Counted from the first letter of the stretch, positions 1-39,548 are shown. The stretch: 64,000 nucleotides of DNA from Seriola aureovittata (GCF_021018895.1 NC_079384.1:16833140-16897139); one strand, 5' to 3'. Translations and numbers: made by a program. Notes: generated by a model from the letters alone, not told the origin.

Positions 1-1057
1 CCTCAATGCACTAACTCCTTGGAGAGAGAAGCGCTTAATTGTCATTCATAAGACGCTAGGTTGCTGGCACGAGCAGCACGGGCAATGACTAGGCAAGTCT
101 GCTCATGTGTGTGTCTGTGAGTGTGTGTGCATGTACTGTATGTCACAGGAGCCGGTCCAATGACAAAAATGAAGGTAGATATGGAGCCATGGTCTGCACG
201 TTTTTCAAAGGTAGACAACACAATTTCATAAAACTGGAGTAGCCTTATATAAATATAGCACCGGTTTCACTGGGATCTAAGAAGAAGAAGCTCCAAAAAC
301 AGCTGTAACGGCTCAGATTGAGTTGAGAAATTGATAATAACTAGGTCTGGTAGCATTACTACGGCCATTATACACCAGAATAATAAAGCATCTACTGAAA
401 TTTCAATGTGCAGTGTTTGCTGATTGCGTGTGCCTGCTGTGAGTGTGATAACATGTCACCGTTGACCATATTTTCTGAATTACTGCCTAAACACTTATTC
501 AGAAATAATACTGAGAGGTGCTGAGACACGGGCTTCAAAACGTGTGTAAATCTGTGACCACTACAAAGAACCAGAGAGGGGGGAACCGACCCCTGCAAAG
601 AGTGCTGCTCTGAAGAACTGAGGTGGAACAGGCTGTGGCTGTGTGTGTGTGTGTGTGTTTGTGTTTGTGTGTGTGTGTGCGTGCGCATGTGTTGTGTGTG
701 TCTGTGTGCGCGTCTTGGCAAATGGCTACAACTCTTGCTAGATAAGACATCATGCTCAGACAGAAGGGCCCCCACACGGATTTCGAAATAGGGGTAAGTA
801 AAAGGAGGAGAAAGAGGTGGAGGAGAGGGTGTTCAAAAAACAAAATCCTGTTTGCTTGACTCTCCTGTTGCTGGTGTGTTGTTTCTGTTATTGTTGTTTC
901 CAGTTTTTAATCCACATACTGTAAATGTGATGTCAGAGAAATGCCGATTCCTGCCGAGAGGACTCTCCCTCCATCCTTCCCCTATAAAAATGATGGCCCT
1001 TCCCATCTCCCAGTTTGCCCCAACTTCCTCTTCCCTTTGCCTGGTGGCATCTGTGTT
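1..1057 (-). other. 3' UTR and downstream flank of thra
   Basis: No coding sequence seen. I find no AATAAA on the minus strand before the window edge. The nearest signal-like hexamer is ATTAAA at 906-911, about 150 bases after the stop, and its use is uncertain. The stretch contains a CA-rich microsatellite in the sense of the gene (640-711) and a pyrimidine-rich tract at 794-832. In mammals an antisense neighbour (NR1D1) overlaps the THRA 3' end; I see no sign of it in this kilobase. Confidence 0.6.
640..711. repeat. TG/CA microsatellite, imperfect
   Basis: About 72 bp of (TG)n with TTTG and GCGC interruptions, within the thra 3' UTR or flank, so it would be CA/CACG in the transcript. Confidence 0.95.
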
Positions 1058-27217
<26,160 letters not shown>

Positions 27218-27232
27218 TCACCTTAATTCCAT
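27218..27232 (-). promoter_or_regulatory. uORF 3, stop abutting the thra ATG
   Basis: ATG GAA TTA AGG TGA, immediately followed by the receptor ATG in the same frame (TGAATG). Termination directly before the main start could favour or limit initiation there. It also fixes the protein start, because no in-frame extension is possible within this exon. Confidence 0.55.
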
Positions 27233-27311
27233 CCAGCAGCCAATTATGAGAGACTGAGGCAAGCCCCACCCTCGGATGCACACTTGTCATTCGCCGGTTG
27301 GGAAGGGTCAG

Positions 27312-27323
27312 TCAGTGAAACAT
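27312..27323 (-). promoter_or_regulatory. uORF 1 in the thra leader
   Basis: ATG TTT CAC TGA, a three-codon upstream ORF. It is the first ATG of the inferred leader exon and has G at -3, so scanning ribosomes could use it. Its role depends on the leader exon being correctly drawn. Confidence 0.5.
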
Positions 27324-27477
27324 GACAGGGTCCCGTCCCAGGGGGCTTGGGAGGTAGGAGGGGGGGTCTCCAAAAGGAGCTGACCCCCTTTGAGGTTGGG
27401 TGTTCTGTAGCTTGGTGTGAAGCTGCAAGATATGGAAGATGGTGGAGGTTCTGCTGTGGGTAAATCGGCAGGCCCTG

Positions 27478-27531
27478 GGGGCCGGGGGGGGTTGGGGGGT
27501 CGGGGGGTGGGGGTGGGGGGCGGGGGGGCTG
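27478..27531. repeat. G-tract cluster (quadruplex-capable) in the thra leader exon
   Basis: Eight or so runs of four to eight G on the plus strand, separated by one or two bases. This is template strand for the gene, so the RNA would be C-rich. The pattern meets the usual G-quadruplex rule (four runs of three or more G with short loops) many times over. Confidence 0.85.
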
Positions 27532-28945
27532 GAGATGGATGTCGGTCTCAGGGATACAGAGCGTGGAGTGGGATCCAGTCTACAAGAGAACAAAGAAGAA
27601 AGTTAGATTACAGTGTCTGTGGAACTGAAATAATTCATCAGTCAGGCATAAAATGAATCGACAACTGTCCTTAATCATGTTGTTTTTTAAGTAGAAGTCC
27701 AAAAAAGTACTGTTTCTGACTTCTCAAAGTCCTCTATGATATTAAACTGATTATCTTTTACTTTTGGATTGTTGGTTGGGAAAAAAAACAAGATATACGA
27801 GGATAGAAACTTAGGAAATGGGAAATTGTGACGAGCACTTTCACTACATTCTGACATGTTCTGAACCAAATTGATCAGTAATGAAAATAGTCACGTCTGT
27901 GATGTGAAAGCAAAAAGCTGTTTCTTACTTTAATAAATCTTTTTTTTTTCTAAATCATGCATTTATCAAGGTTTTGTCAACAAAATGTCTCCCATGATTT
28001 AATATGAAAGCAACATTTACTCTAAGAGGGTCTAAAAACCCTTTGCAAATTGTACCAAATTGCGACTTATTTGTACCAAGTGCACGACTCAACACACAAC
28101 TCTTTGATCCAGGCCTTTGCAGGGTGCATCACACAAATATCAGAGGAATCAAGTGTTCAGTCAAAGTAAGATATTCCCACTTCAGCACTGTATTATGTTC
28201 AACTTTTAACTTGATTTTCAGATTTCGGTTTCGGCTTTCGTAGCAGGGCTGATGGATTCTCTCATTGAGATCTAAAGCTCTGCAAAAGCTTCATGATAAG
28301 ACTAAAGGCTTGCCAGGCTTTATTACCTGACCCAATGAATATGACTGAAAGCTGCGAATTTGAGACCCAAACCCAACGCAAGACCCAGATTCTTGCTTTA
28401 TATTCGGCTCTTGCCAACCATTAGCTCACAAAGCTGATGCAAAGCTTAGGGTACACTGTGTCTCTTTCATTGTGTAACTACCTACAACACATGACATGCA
28501 CAGATGCAGATGACTGCCACACTAAGAGAGAGAAATTTCTCAACGTATTCCATTGGAAAATTAACAAACCCGAACGCAACCCAAACCTAACCCAAGGCAG
28601 CACCACATCCCGAGCCCGACGAGGCATGGCAGCGTCTCAGGTTTGAGTGTGCGCCAGACCTCGACAGAGATCACGGAGTTTGTCTTAAATACGTTTCTCA
28701 AGTTGTTCCAAAGATATCTATCTGAGTGACTAAACGGGAGCTTCCCTAAACGCTCCACCACATGTTGTGTCTACACTGCGTTATGCTGTCAACTCCACTA
28801 AGTCTCCCATGTGAGTTAGTCTCACATTCCATCTAGCATTACATGACCCTTAGTCACATGAAACAGAGGCTTTTCCTCATGCTGCCGGCAGCAGAGGGAT
28901 TCCTCCAAGTCACACACCAAGTTAAGACTGGATACAGTGGCCCGG

Positions 28946-28958
28946 AGGTCAGAGGGCA
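28946..28958 (+). promoter_or_regulatory. DR1-like nuclear-receptor site
   Basis: AGGTCA-G-AGGGCA: two half-sites in direct repeat with one-base spacing and one mismatch. DR1 elements are bound by RXR heterodimers such as PPAR-RXR, and by HNF4 and COUP-TF. It lies about 1.4 kb upstream of the inferred thra leader exon. A match of this quality is expected by chance occasionally in 64 kb. Confidence 0.3.
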
Positions 28959-29083
28959 AAGTCTGTCACCTTCAATTGTTACTGCTACAACTGGATAGTT
29001 CCTGGAGAACTGCCTACACAATGTCAGCTCTTACACAGGGTTAAGTAGCTTTAGGATGAGCAGCTGAATCAATGTGAAAGAGT

Positions 29084-29118
29084 ATGTGTGTGTGTGTGTA
29101 TGTGTGTGTGGGTGGGTG
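29084..29118. repeat. TG microsatellite
   Basis: Short imperfect (TG)n ending in GGTGGGTG. Confidence 0.9.
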
Positions 29119-32100
29119 CATACACAAGCACTCAAAGGGTCTTGATCCATTAGCCCCTGCCTCCCTCCGCTGTTGGCCAAGGAAGGCTTTATTCTTTCCT
29201 CTGCTAATCCCCGGTTCAATGCTTTTCTAATCCGGAACAGTGGGATACAGGACATGAGAATGGCCTTAGACATGACTGATATTATTATTGATTTTACTCC
29301 TAATAGAGAGATTATACACATATTCAAAACAACCTCTCTCTGCAGGCAAAGCAGCATTTCATCACCTCCATGCATGTTTATTTTTTGCATTTATTCTACA
29401 AGCAGAAGGCGACTCATCCACATCCCTGAACCTTTATGTGTAGGGTTGTATATATATATAATATGTATTTTCTTTATTGTTTATTTGTTGTTCTGTATTG
29501 TTGCTCTTTCTGACATTTTATGGACTAAATAAAAAAAAATAAAAAAAATCATTAAAACACTGATTTCTCTATACACAGTGGTCCCCTTGTTTCACGTCTG
29601 AGAACTTCAGGTAAGAACTGCTGCTGAGAACTGCTTTTCAGGTAAGTGAAAAGCAAAATTGTCCATTAGTTATGAATTAGTCTTAATGCACTGCTGAAAC
29701 ACCTTCCCTTTGTTGAACTTTGTGAACTTTTGTGCAGAATTACTGAATCCACATGTGAAAATTACACAGACTTTAAGCACACTCAGGTGTATGGTTTATA
29801 TAAGTGCTGCAACCTGCTTCTAAAGGCTTGTAACAGACAGCAATAAACGGCAGAACGTATCTGTTTGTGACTCATCAAGAGGTTGAGATAAGAAATGGAG
29901 GTACTTCATTCGGGGGATGTTGTGAAGGTTCAGCTCTTTCAAATCATTGCTGACAGTCTTTTCATTCATAACATAAAAAGCTGTATTATATTAGAAAGAT
30001 ATGGTGTGATTTGTTTTGCTGCCTGTAACATTAACGCCTGCTAATTAACATCTAAAACAACATAAAGAGCCAGCTCTTCGGCTTCTACCCCATTTATTTT
30101 GTCTCCATGTAAAAAGAATCTTAATTCAGACCCTTATTCACCATACAGTAAACACTATCCCTCAAGTACACACTGGAGCACAATCACACAATCACACATA
30201 TGATACACACACAAACAAACTGCTGTCAGGGAACCACAGGGAGACTCCATTCATTGTTATGTGAGAGGTCAGGGAGAGTTGACTGCCTCTCTGACCGTAG
30301 CAGGACCGACTGCGGTGTGATGGTGAACAGGACAGTGATGACATAACCCGTAATAACATATCCCACTAATGAAGTGCATCTTATCAAACGCCTTCCCTCT
30401 GTCACGCTGGCTGTTGAAGTGGCACTGGCCTCACTGCTGTTGTTTGTGCACAAGCACAAAGTGGTTGTTCATCACAGTGGGACGGAGAGGACAGATAAGA
30501 AAAGGGAGCCCATTGTTTCATTAGCTGATTAATTGAAATTCAAGTACCACCAAATAAATTAGCAAATGTCCCCCCTCATTAGGAGAAATATATCATAACA
30601 CATAGCGTTGGTTGTGTACCATTGGTAATTTAAGACGTCTATTTACAACAGTCAACATCTGGGAGGACGCAACAAACTACTAGCTTCTGCTCGGAGAGCG
30701 GAAGCGAGTGAGTCTAGCTTGCCAACATTAGCACCAATTCCCACTAGACATTAGTTTTAGTTCATTTTGTTTCAACACTGTCACACTCTCAGTGTTGTGT
30801 TTGTCCAGCATCTATCTGGAGTGAGCTGCGTCTCTTTTACAGGTCCAGTCTTGGTCATGCCACATAACCAGACTGTCAAAACTCACTGCAACAAGGAGGA
30901 AGTCTCACAACCTCAGTTACTGCATGGTTTAAATCATGACATGCAGTTTCATGCAAATTCTGAGAACACAAACTATATTTTGTGCCTCCCACATCGATAC
31001 CGGACCAATCACATAACAGGACCGACACTTTTAGTCAGAAAACATCTGTATGCATCACCGCAGGAAAATAGAAACTACTATTTCCTCTTTCTGGTTATAA
31101 CAATTTGACCAAATGACCAATACCCATTTCTTTAATTTTTTTTTTTTTTAATTTTAGTTGGATTTCAAGGGAAAAATCCACCTGACAACTCCTTTAGGAA
31201 CATATCTTCCAATTTAGGGCATACAGTTTATTTTTCTTATGACAAAGAAATGGTTAAAGAATAACACTGCATCAAGATATTTCCAGGAAAACAATAGCGC
31301 ACACTACAATAGTAGTCTGATAAAGTAAGCCATATCGTTGCCTTCTTTCATCTCAAGTACTGCATTCATGCATGTGCTCCTTCGTCATTGCCCCCACCCA
31401 GAAAGTTATTCTTATGTTAACACCCCCTATATCCAGGGTCAGTCTGTCAAGTGGTCTGGGGCCAGAAAAGGAGTACACAGCATGCCTGAGGAAGGAAAGT
31501 GAGAAACAGGAGATAAGGATAAAGTGAGAAAGAAAGAGTGAGATAAAATGGGATAATATAGTGTGTTCTGGGAAGGGCAAAGTTGATGAAAGAGAAATAA
31601 AAAGACTTGATTTAGAGCACTGTTGGAATGAAGACAAAATAAACCCAGTTATCACAGCGAGAAGACAAATAACAGGAAGAGAACAGGGTGTGTCAAAAGG
31701 CAAATTTAGGGCTTTTTAGCCGTTTTCAGCTCAAATCTACATATATAGATATTAAATGCCTGTCTGTAATTACACACTTATGTTGTCAGTTACAGGTTTT
31801 TAATACAACCCTTTATGGTCTGCGCACAATAATCTGTGAATACCAAGCTCACTGTGCGTATCACAGTGTGATTGGATCAAGAAACCAAACTTGTAATAAC
31901 ATGTTATCACTTCATTTTATATAGGTGACGAATGGCTTTGGTGGAACGTGTCCTTGGGTAACCTTCGAATGGCGGCCAAGTTAAAGCGATACTCCATCCA
32001 AAAATTGATTGATTTATTTATTTGATAGAGACTAGTAAAAAGGTGCAGAGGAAATATGGGATAGAGAGGGACGACGAGGACAAGACATCTAGTTATGCAG

Positions 32101-35100
32101 TTATGCAGTCTTAAACAATTTGCCCCAAAAATCTGTCCTCTGGCTATTAAAAACACAATTTTTTATTTATGGATTTGTGCATTTCATAGGGACAATGTAT
32201 GTTAATGAACTACAGTATAAAATACACAATGTAAACATGCCGGATTGTAGTAAAATGCTAATTTACATCCGTAGTCCCTAGGTACATACAGTAAACTGTT
32301 CCACGAGTCTGCTTTATACTTTAAAGGTGGCTCTAAAAATGTCCTCAAACCACCACCAACTTCTCCACTGTTCCTCTGTATTCTCAGTATCTTCTAAATA
32401 ACTGCTGTTTCATTATTAATCTGTCAACATCCTGCAAAGCCTTGGGAGCTTCAGGGAGGGTTGTTGCATTGTATTTAGCCATATTTTGTCACTGTGTTGA
32501 CTGGTTGGCGTAATGGTGTACAGATCCAGCATTTCTGATGCCCGTGATTACATCTTTGCAATTTCACATTCAAAACGTTGTAATCACTGAGCATAAATCA
32601 AGACAGTGGTTTGAAATCAAATAGTCACATTTCCTGTGAGAATAGAACCAAACATGTAAGTTCTCAGATGTTTTACAATAACACCACTTTTGTAGTGAGT
32701 GCACACAACCACATATCCACCCACCCACACACACACAGACACAGACTACAACTAACATGGCTCAGCCACATGCACCTTGATTTTCCTTCCCTTCCAGTAA
32801 CTGCCTCCAAATTTTAATTGGGCCTGCAAAAACTGGCATTCTCCCTCGAGCAGGGTTCACCTTTAATTGTGCGCTCTGAAATACAGACTTTAAAATGCAT
32901 CAAAAGAATAACTAGTGAAAGCATGTTGATGCCTGGAGAAGCTCTGAATTAATTAAACATGACCTACTCTCTTTCTCCTCTGTTCCAGGCCAAAGAGATC
33001 GATGTCCCTCTGTTCATCAGAAAGAGAGCCCAAACACAGAGCTGGATGGATTCATCAGTAATAAGCAGGGCGGTGTGAAATGCAGATCTACAACAGGAAC
33101 AAGTCATTAAACCTCAAGGATGTTTAGGCTGTGCTTTGACAGCGTGCTGAAACAATATTTAGGAACTTTGTTTCTCCTCAGAGAAAAAAAAAAATTAAGT
33201 GAGCTGAGGACACACACACTTTGATAGTGTGTGAGCCGTAGAACTTATACCATTAGCAGAAGGAGTGAGGAGGATAAAGAACATCGATGCGGATTTTTGT
33301 GGCTTTTTGTTTGGTAAATGGACCAAATTAGCAGTGCTCATCCTCCCTCATTACCTCCACTGAGGTGCCCGAGAGCATCTTTTTTCCCCAAACATATACC
33401 AGCTTCAATGTGTGAATGTTACCGCTTTCAGATTAACACATTACAAATGCACATTTGGATTTTTCTGAAACATAAAACTTAGTGCTTTGGGATGAAGATG
33501 CGCCTGAAAACAAAAACAAGCATGGATGGCTCATGCCATTCAAAGTACGCTGTTCAAGGTAATCTAAATGAACAGTGTTGTATTGCCAGTGCACAGGATT
33601 TTTAACCCTCACATGACCAGCAGAGCCGTCGTACACCCATCTTGAGTTGTTGAGATGTGAACGCTCACTCGCAAACATAGGACTCTTTCCCATCTCTACC
33701 AAGACTCTTAATAAAAATATGGTTCAAAATATCCAGAACTGATAAAGACTGTCCACCTTTTCAATGGTTATCTCGATGTTTGGATTCATCATGTTTCTAT
33801 CTGCGGTTTCTCAGCTTATGAAATCCGTTCATTATGACAGATACAAATAACGCAGCTGGTGAGACAAAGTTACACAATCACCAAACCTGACAACGATTAT
33901 GTAGTCGAGCTCTCAAGGAGTCTAAAAAGCAAGATGGACAAGTGAAACTCTGATTTATTTACTAATTGTTTCATGTCCTAACATCAGTGAAAGAAACAGA
34001 AAAAACACTCAGTAGATTCTCACACACTTTGACGTCTGGCTTCTTTGGTGTCATCTAATCCCCCCTCCCCCGTCTCTTTTAAAATTTCAGTCCATTTAAA
34101 TGTCACTGTCTCACACCAATTTGTAAAAAATGAAGTCTTACACTTTACAATTAGATTCAGGTTCGTTTAATTCACTGACTTTAAGGGGTGCAGGTGTTAA
34201 GCTACATGCTTCTTGCAGCTGCTAGCCTGTTCTGATGTGCAACAGCTCAGATGTGTCATTTTCTTAATACGCCGAAAGCGGCTTCTGTGTTAAAGTTCAC
34301 TCAAAATTGTTCACTTCTTTTCATTTCAAATAACACAGCAATTGTGGCATTATCTTTCCCTGTGAATGCAGAAAGATCAGAGTACAGCAGGTAGAAATGT
34401 AAACCTAAGTGTTTCTGCAGCAGAACACGGTGCATACGTGCTCGTCTGCAGTGAGCAAATTTCAGCCCTTGAGCTCCTGAGGAGAACCCTTGTTAAAATT
34501 CACACCATGACAGCAAACGTGGGGGTCAGCGCTCCCGACTCCCAAAGGTGGCCTGGTGCAATTAGTGGTTAAGTAATGGAGCAGGAGCAGGGGCAGGTCC
34601 AAGTTGTTGATGTGGTGTGCGCAGTCTGATCATTGAGGAAATGGAGGTGGAAAAGGAAAGGGTGGGGTGGGTTGGGTGGCTGTTAGTACCCCAGGGTCGC
34701 AGGCTGTCAAAGGCAAAAGGATCATGTTTCATGCTACGTCTCAGCTCGCTCTCTTGCCAGGCTAATTACTGTCGGGGGATTATTAATAGGTGCTAATAGA
34801 TTACAGTAAAGTGAAGTGACAAAATGCGACCTGTACGGGCTTCTTTCTAAATGTGACCTTGATGTTTCGATTATGCACAAACACAGACGCCCACATTCAT
34901 AAAAATGTTAATGTTCAACTTGCATGTGTATACACAAGTGGTGATTTGGGGGTTTTCATGCTCGTCAGATAAAGTACAAAAATGCAATCTACTCAGAAAC
35001 TGCTAGCACTCATTCATGACACTTGACTCAGCAGCTCGTCACACTTGATGCAGGAAGCTGCTCAAGAAAAACAGCGAGACATGAATCTCTGGTTTGAAAC

Positions 35101-35699
35101 AGTTTGAACTTTGACACTGAGCTTTCAAGCTACAATCAGTAGAACTCACTTCATCTCTATGCACCAAATCAGACGACAAGGAAACAATAGTTCCTTCAAG
35201 TTAAACAGTACGTTTCTTATTCTGTCTGTAGTTTGTTTGAGTGTGCATACAGATACATCTGCACCAGCCAAGGACACATAGGACAAACTGGGCACACGGC
35301 CACATGGTAACACACTACACTGTATCTGTTTCTGTCACCATTGCTTTTTCTCATTCTCTTTTTCATTCGCACTGCCTCATCCGCCCCTTCCAAATTTCTT
35401 TCCTCGTTTACTTTATCCGTCTTTCAGCAGATTTTTTCAGTCACCACTTCTCCGACCACCTCTGCTTGTCTGCGCGTCACTTTCAAAACTAATGATGATA
35501 ATGACCATGATAAGGCTTTTAAAACAAAACCCATGGGAAAGTTGAACCTCTGTGACAGAAACTCTGCTACTTTTGATCCCCTATAAACATCAGGCCAAAA
35601 TTGCTCATGCTACATCAACATTGCAGCTGCGGATGGATTACTGAACTGGCCGACAGAGCGCCGAGTTTCTGAAGTGACTTAAGATTTCTTGTTAGAAAA

Positions 35700-36006
35700 T
35701 CAATCAAAGGACAAAAGTTGCAAAGCAACTCCAAAAAGAAGCAAAATGACCACAAAGAGACCACAAATAGATTCAAAACAACTGCAACGAGATGGAAAGT
35801 GACCACAAAAAGAAACAAAGAAGACAGCAAATGAACATAAGCAGACACATGATGACAAAGAGAAGCAAAACAACTGCAAAAAGAAAAGAACAACATTTCC
35901 ATAGCCGTTTTGTGTCTCTGGATGCCTTGCTCCTATGTAAGAGGGGTAGGGGCCCTTTTACAAGTCTGTGCCCAGGGGCCCACCGTCTCATAAAACATCC
36001 ATGATT
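35700..36006 (+). repeat. Degenerate minisatellite-like fish repeat
   Basis: A run of imperfect short units of the type GACCACAAAGAGA / CAAAACAACTGCAA (35711-35890), followed by a unique tail with TGTGTCTCTGGATGCCTTGC and GCCCAGGGGCCCACCGTCTC. This block order is familiar from other fish genomes. Short open frames across it are chance products of the A-rich units. Confidence 0.6.
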
Positions 36007-36639
36007 GCAACAAGGCCAGCAGAGGCAGACAGGGATGAAAGATGTCGAAACGGGAAAGCAAGTGCAGAGGAGTCTGAAGAAACGGAACAAAGCTGGTCGG
36101 ATGAGAGCGGCGGCAGTTCACATACAAACAGGCAGACGGCAGCTCTTTGAAAACCTTTGTTTACCCAGAAGAGGCTGTCTGAGCACACATTCACGCCAAA
36201 AAGCTGCCCCCGTGCAGCCACAGTTCTCAGACAACGGCCACTGAGCAGCGCCGCTGGGAGACTTAAGGGCTCCTCAGCGGCTCCTCAGCAGTCATCACCA
36301 GTAGTCGTCAGAGGAAGTGTAAAGGGAAGACCAGTGGCACAGCAAGGCACAGCTGGCTGGCGCCTGGCACTGATGAGCAGTCGAAGACATAAATTTACAC
36401 ATGACGTCCGAACACTGGCAGGGCACGTCTTGATGCCAGCCTCTCTCAGCGTTATAAAGTGCCTCATTCTTATTGTTTTACTGTCCCACTGCAGCAGACG
36501 AACAAGCAAATGTAAATGAGCAGCGTCATGACAGGCTGATATAAATACAACAGCTGTTTTGTGACCATTTGTGTCTTTCTTTTCTGTCTTTTCTGTTAGT
36601 TCCATCTTCCTTTGTGCATTGAGGTTTTTTGGGTTTTTT

Positions 36640-36950
36640 TAGTTTTTTTTAAATTGATAGATTCATCATTTAATCTACAAAGTGTCAGAGAGTGATGAGA
36701 AATGCCAATCGCAAGTTTAAATAGCCCAAAGTGATGCGGTCAAATTGCTTGTTTTGTTAAACCAAACATCCATAACTCAAATAAATTCTGTTTACAATCA
36801 TAGAAAGCAGCAACCTTTCACTTTTGAGAAGCTGGACCCAGCGAACATTTGGTATTAATCAGTTGTTAGAATTGCTGTGCGTTAATTTTCTATCAGGAGA
36901 CTAAAAAAAAAAAAAATTCAGCTAATTTACTGTGTCTCATACCAGAGAGC
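36640..36950 (+). repeat. AATCGATTA-type fish repeat, fuller copy
   Basis: Recognisable blocks in order: GATTCATCATTTAATCTACA, AAGTGTCAGAGA, GCTTGTTTTGTTAAACCAAA, CAAATAAATTCTGTTTAC, TTTGAGAAGCTGGACCCAG, and TTAATTTTCTATCAG. This is the same family as 16490-16665, less interrupted. Confidence 0.6.
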
Positions 36951-37647
36951 ATGCAGTCATCACATATGTTTTAAAGGAATATTTAAGTCAACGACAATAA
37001 CTTAATGCACACAGTGGCTGCACTTTCTGCACGCACTAGTGTTGACAGAGAAATATAAAAGTATGCTGGATGTATTTTTAAAGCCTTACTGTATATACGG
37101 ACGGACAAACTAGGCTAAGTGCAGTGGGAATATCCATGGACGTTCTGTTTCTGGCTTGTGTAGCTGTAAGAGTAAACATAAGATGGTACATTTTGTCAGC
37201 AGGGGCTAAATGAGGCAATGTATACTTCTACAAGACCTACATGTGTAAACGGAAAAAGATGAAAATGTGTCTGCTCGTAGGCGACGTGAGTCAAGGCCAA
37301 AGATGAATGTAAATCTATAGATAATGTCAACATACTGTATTAACTTTTTTATCTTCTACGCAGTCAGCAAAAAGGAAAAAAAACAAAAAAAACAATCTGC
37401 TCTTTCTCTCTCCCACGTCCACTCTCTCCTCTCTCTCTCTACCTCGCTCATCCCTCCTCTTCCCACCCTCCCTTGGCCAGGACAGGCGAAGGTGCTGCCA
37501 AGAATGTGACTGCATTTGGAAAACAAATCCAGCTCACTTCTCTTTTTTTCACTTCTTCTCTTTTCCTCCACTTGCAGTTTTTTTTTTCTTAAGGTGGGCC
37601 CACGAGTGCTGCGGAGCCTCCTGGCACTTCCAAAGGCTGCATTGACA

Positions 37648-37668
37648 TTTTTTTTTTTTTTTTTTTTT
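37648..37668. repeat. Poly-T run
   Basis: 21 T in a row followed by ACAG; may be an old retroposon tail read in reverse, or simple homopolymer expansion. Confidence 0.9.
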
Positions 37669-37852
37669 ACAGGGATCACACTATCTGCACATCACTGCCT
37701 TTTGTTCAGCTCAATGTGTAACTTTTAAATTCAGATAATCCTGTCCTGTTCCTGCCCAGCGCTCCAGAACAGACACTCTGCTGTTTCTCCTGCTTTGTGT
37801 TTCCCCCTGCGGCCCACCTTAAGAAAAACTGCACTCTCTGTGAAACTGGAGG

Positions 37853-37853
<1 letters not shown>

Positions 37854-37893
<40 letters not shown>
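37854..37893. repeat. TG microsatellite
   Basis: About 20 pure TG units. Confidence 0.97.
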
Positions 37894-37895
<2 letters not shown>

Positions 37896-38288
37896 TTCCA
37901 CGATTATTTTCCCGGAGATGTCCACTTCCCTACACTTGTTCATTTCCTCACAACTAATGGAAATGTCTAATTGTAACAAGACGCGGGGATGAAGTGGGTT
38001 TTTAAGACGGCTGCTGATTTCTCAGGAGGTTAAAGATTTACAGGTCATTTAAGTTTGATAAGGAGGGTTTGTACAGTTTCCATTTGCAGACAGTTACTGT
38101 CCCTGTTTGCACACACACATTTGTTTATTTGTGGTTTGATATATTAACCTCTTTAAGATTAAAAAAATGAGAAGGAAACTAATTACTAATCACTAATGCA
38201 GGAGCCAAGTGAGAAACTTAATTTGATCCAAAGTTTTTCCTGATTTGAATGCCAGGGATGAGTTTCTTAATTTGCAAAGCAAGCATAT

Positions 38289-38303
38289 GCGCACGCACGC
38301 ACA

Positions 38304-38363
<60 letters not shown>

Positions 38364-38369
38364 CACACA
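38289..38369. repeat. (GCAC)n tetranucleotide array passing into CA
   Basis: About 15 GCAC units followed by ten CA units; CpG-containing simple repeat. Confidence 0.96.
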
Positions 38370-38730
38370 GTCATATTGCTTTGGTGATTGAATCCCTGTG
38401 TTGGTACAAATGATTAGAGAAAGCAGTCATACCAAATTTCATTCTGAAAAGGCGGGAAAAGTGCGAGTGTGTGTCAGCATGTGTGGGTGGTATAATTAGA
38501 TAGGGTAGGAGACTAGGGAATTCCATTTTCAGTGTGTGTGTGTGTATTAGTTTATTAATGTGTGTGTGTTAGAGTATACATGAGTGTGTATCCAACATTA
38601 GGCAGATTGAGCTGGCAGCGCTAACATACCGGGCCAGAGGAGAGGTTGCATGTGTGTGTGGTGTGTCTGGGCACAGAGCCTAACCTGCAGCACCACTATG
38701 TGTGTGCGTGCACACGCGCACGTGCATAAT

Positions 38731-38762
38731 CACTCACTCACTCACTCACTCTCTCTCACACA

Positions 38763-38816
<54 letters not shown>
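38731..38816. repeat. (CACT)n, CT, then CA compound microsatellite
   Basis: Five CACT units, a CT run, then about 24 CA units. Confidence 0.96.
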
Positions 38817-38818
<2 letters not shown>

Positions 38819-39548
38819 CTGTGACTGCATGGGTAAGTTTATCCAACTGTGCCAGCAATCTGGGCAATCACTCTGCTCTGCCTTCTCCTCCTGTTCCCCC
38901 TTGCTTCATCTCTCTGCTGCACCCACACAGGTGCCGTTGCCATGCCAACAGCCCGGGGAGAGGTCTCCTTTTCCCAGATTAGCAATGGAGAAACAGGGAA
39001 ACCCCCAAAAGGCCCGCAGCAAGGACAGGTTTATCAAAAATATCAAAAACTATCAACATATGTTTCCTAATGAATGAGTGAGAAAAAAGATGGTGTATGT
39101 TTGTTTTCTCTCTCCCAAACATACACTTGCTGTGTTCTGGAAAAAACCCACAATAACCAGGCTTCAGCTAGTTGTTCAAATGACTATCAAGATGTCTCAA
39201 TTTAAAAATAACATTTTTATGTTATTTTAATAATCGACTTTAGTAACACAACTGCACCATTAATGGTTTTCTAATTTAGTGATGCTGGCCTGTTTCATTT
39301 TTATTTTAACAAATTTTATTGCTTTCATCTGACTTTTTCCATATTTTCCTTATATTTTAAATTTTTCTTCATTGAGTTCTGTTTATCTTACACTTTACCG
39401 AAAAAGGCAACTCCAGTGAATTAATACACAGGAGCATTAACTTTAAAGGGTTGTTTGTTTATATAAAAGCATATTCAGAAACACATGGATTCACAGATGC
39501 CTGTCTCCCAAAGTGGTTGTGTAACAACAGCAATTGTGTTCAAGTCTA

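Larger units (their letters stand above)
27218..27579 (-). other. thra: Probable 5' UTR part of the thra start-codon exon
   Basis: Upstream of the ATG the sequence stays free of splice acceptors with strong pyrimidine tracts until ttgttctcttgtag at 27580-27593, so the exon probably begins at 27579. It is C-rich (C-tract at 27478-27531 read on the minus strand) and carries three ATGs, each opening a short upstream ORF. A weaker acceptor choice inside the stretch (for example after atcttgcag near 27425) cannot be excluded. Confidence 0.55.

Noticed and set aside
1..1057. Search for an antisense nr1d1 tail overlapping the thra 3' end
   Set aside because: No nuclear-receptor LBD motif on the plus strand in this kilobase.
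28330..28640. Scattered CCCAAACC / CCCGAACG motifs suggesting a repeat arm
   Set aside because: Too few and too irregular to define a unit or boundaries.
32500..32560. tRNA-like sequence (GGTTGGCGTAATGGTG)
   Set aside because: No matching B-box or cloverleaf could be drawn.
36157..36519. A 120-codon open frame on the plus strand in a GC-richer patch
   Set aside because: No domain or family recognised and overlapping frames on both strands of similar length; expected by chance in GC-richer sequence.
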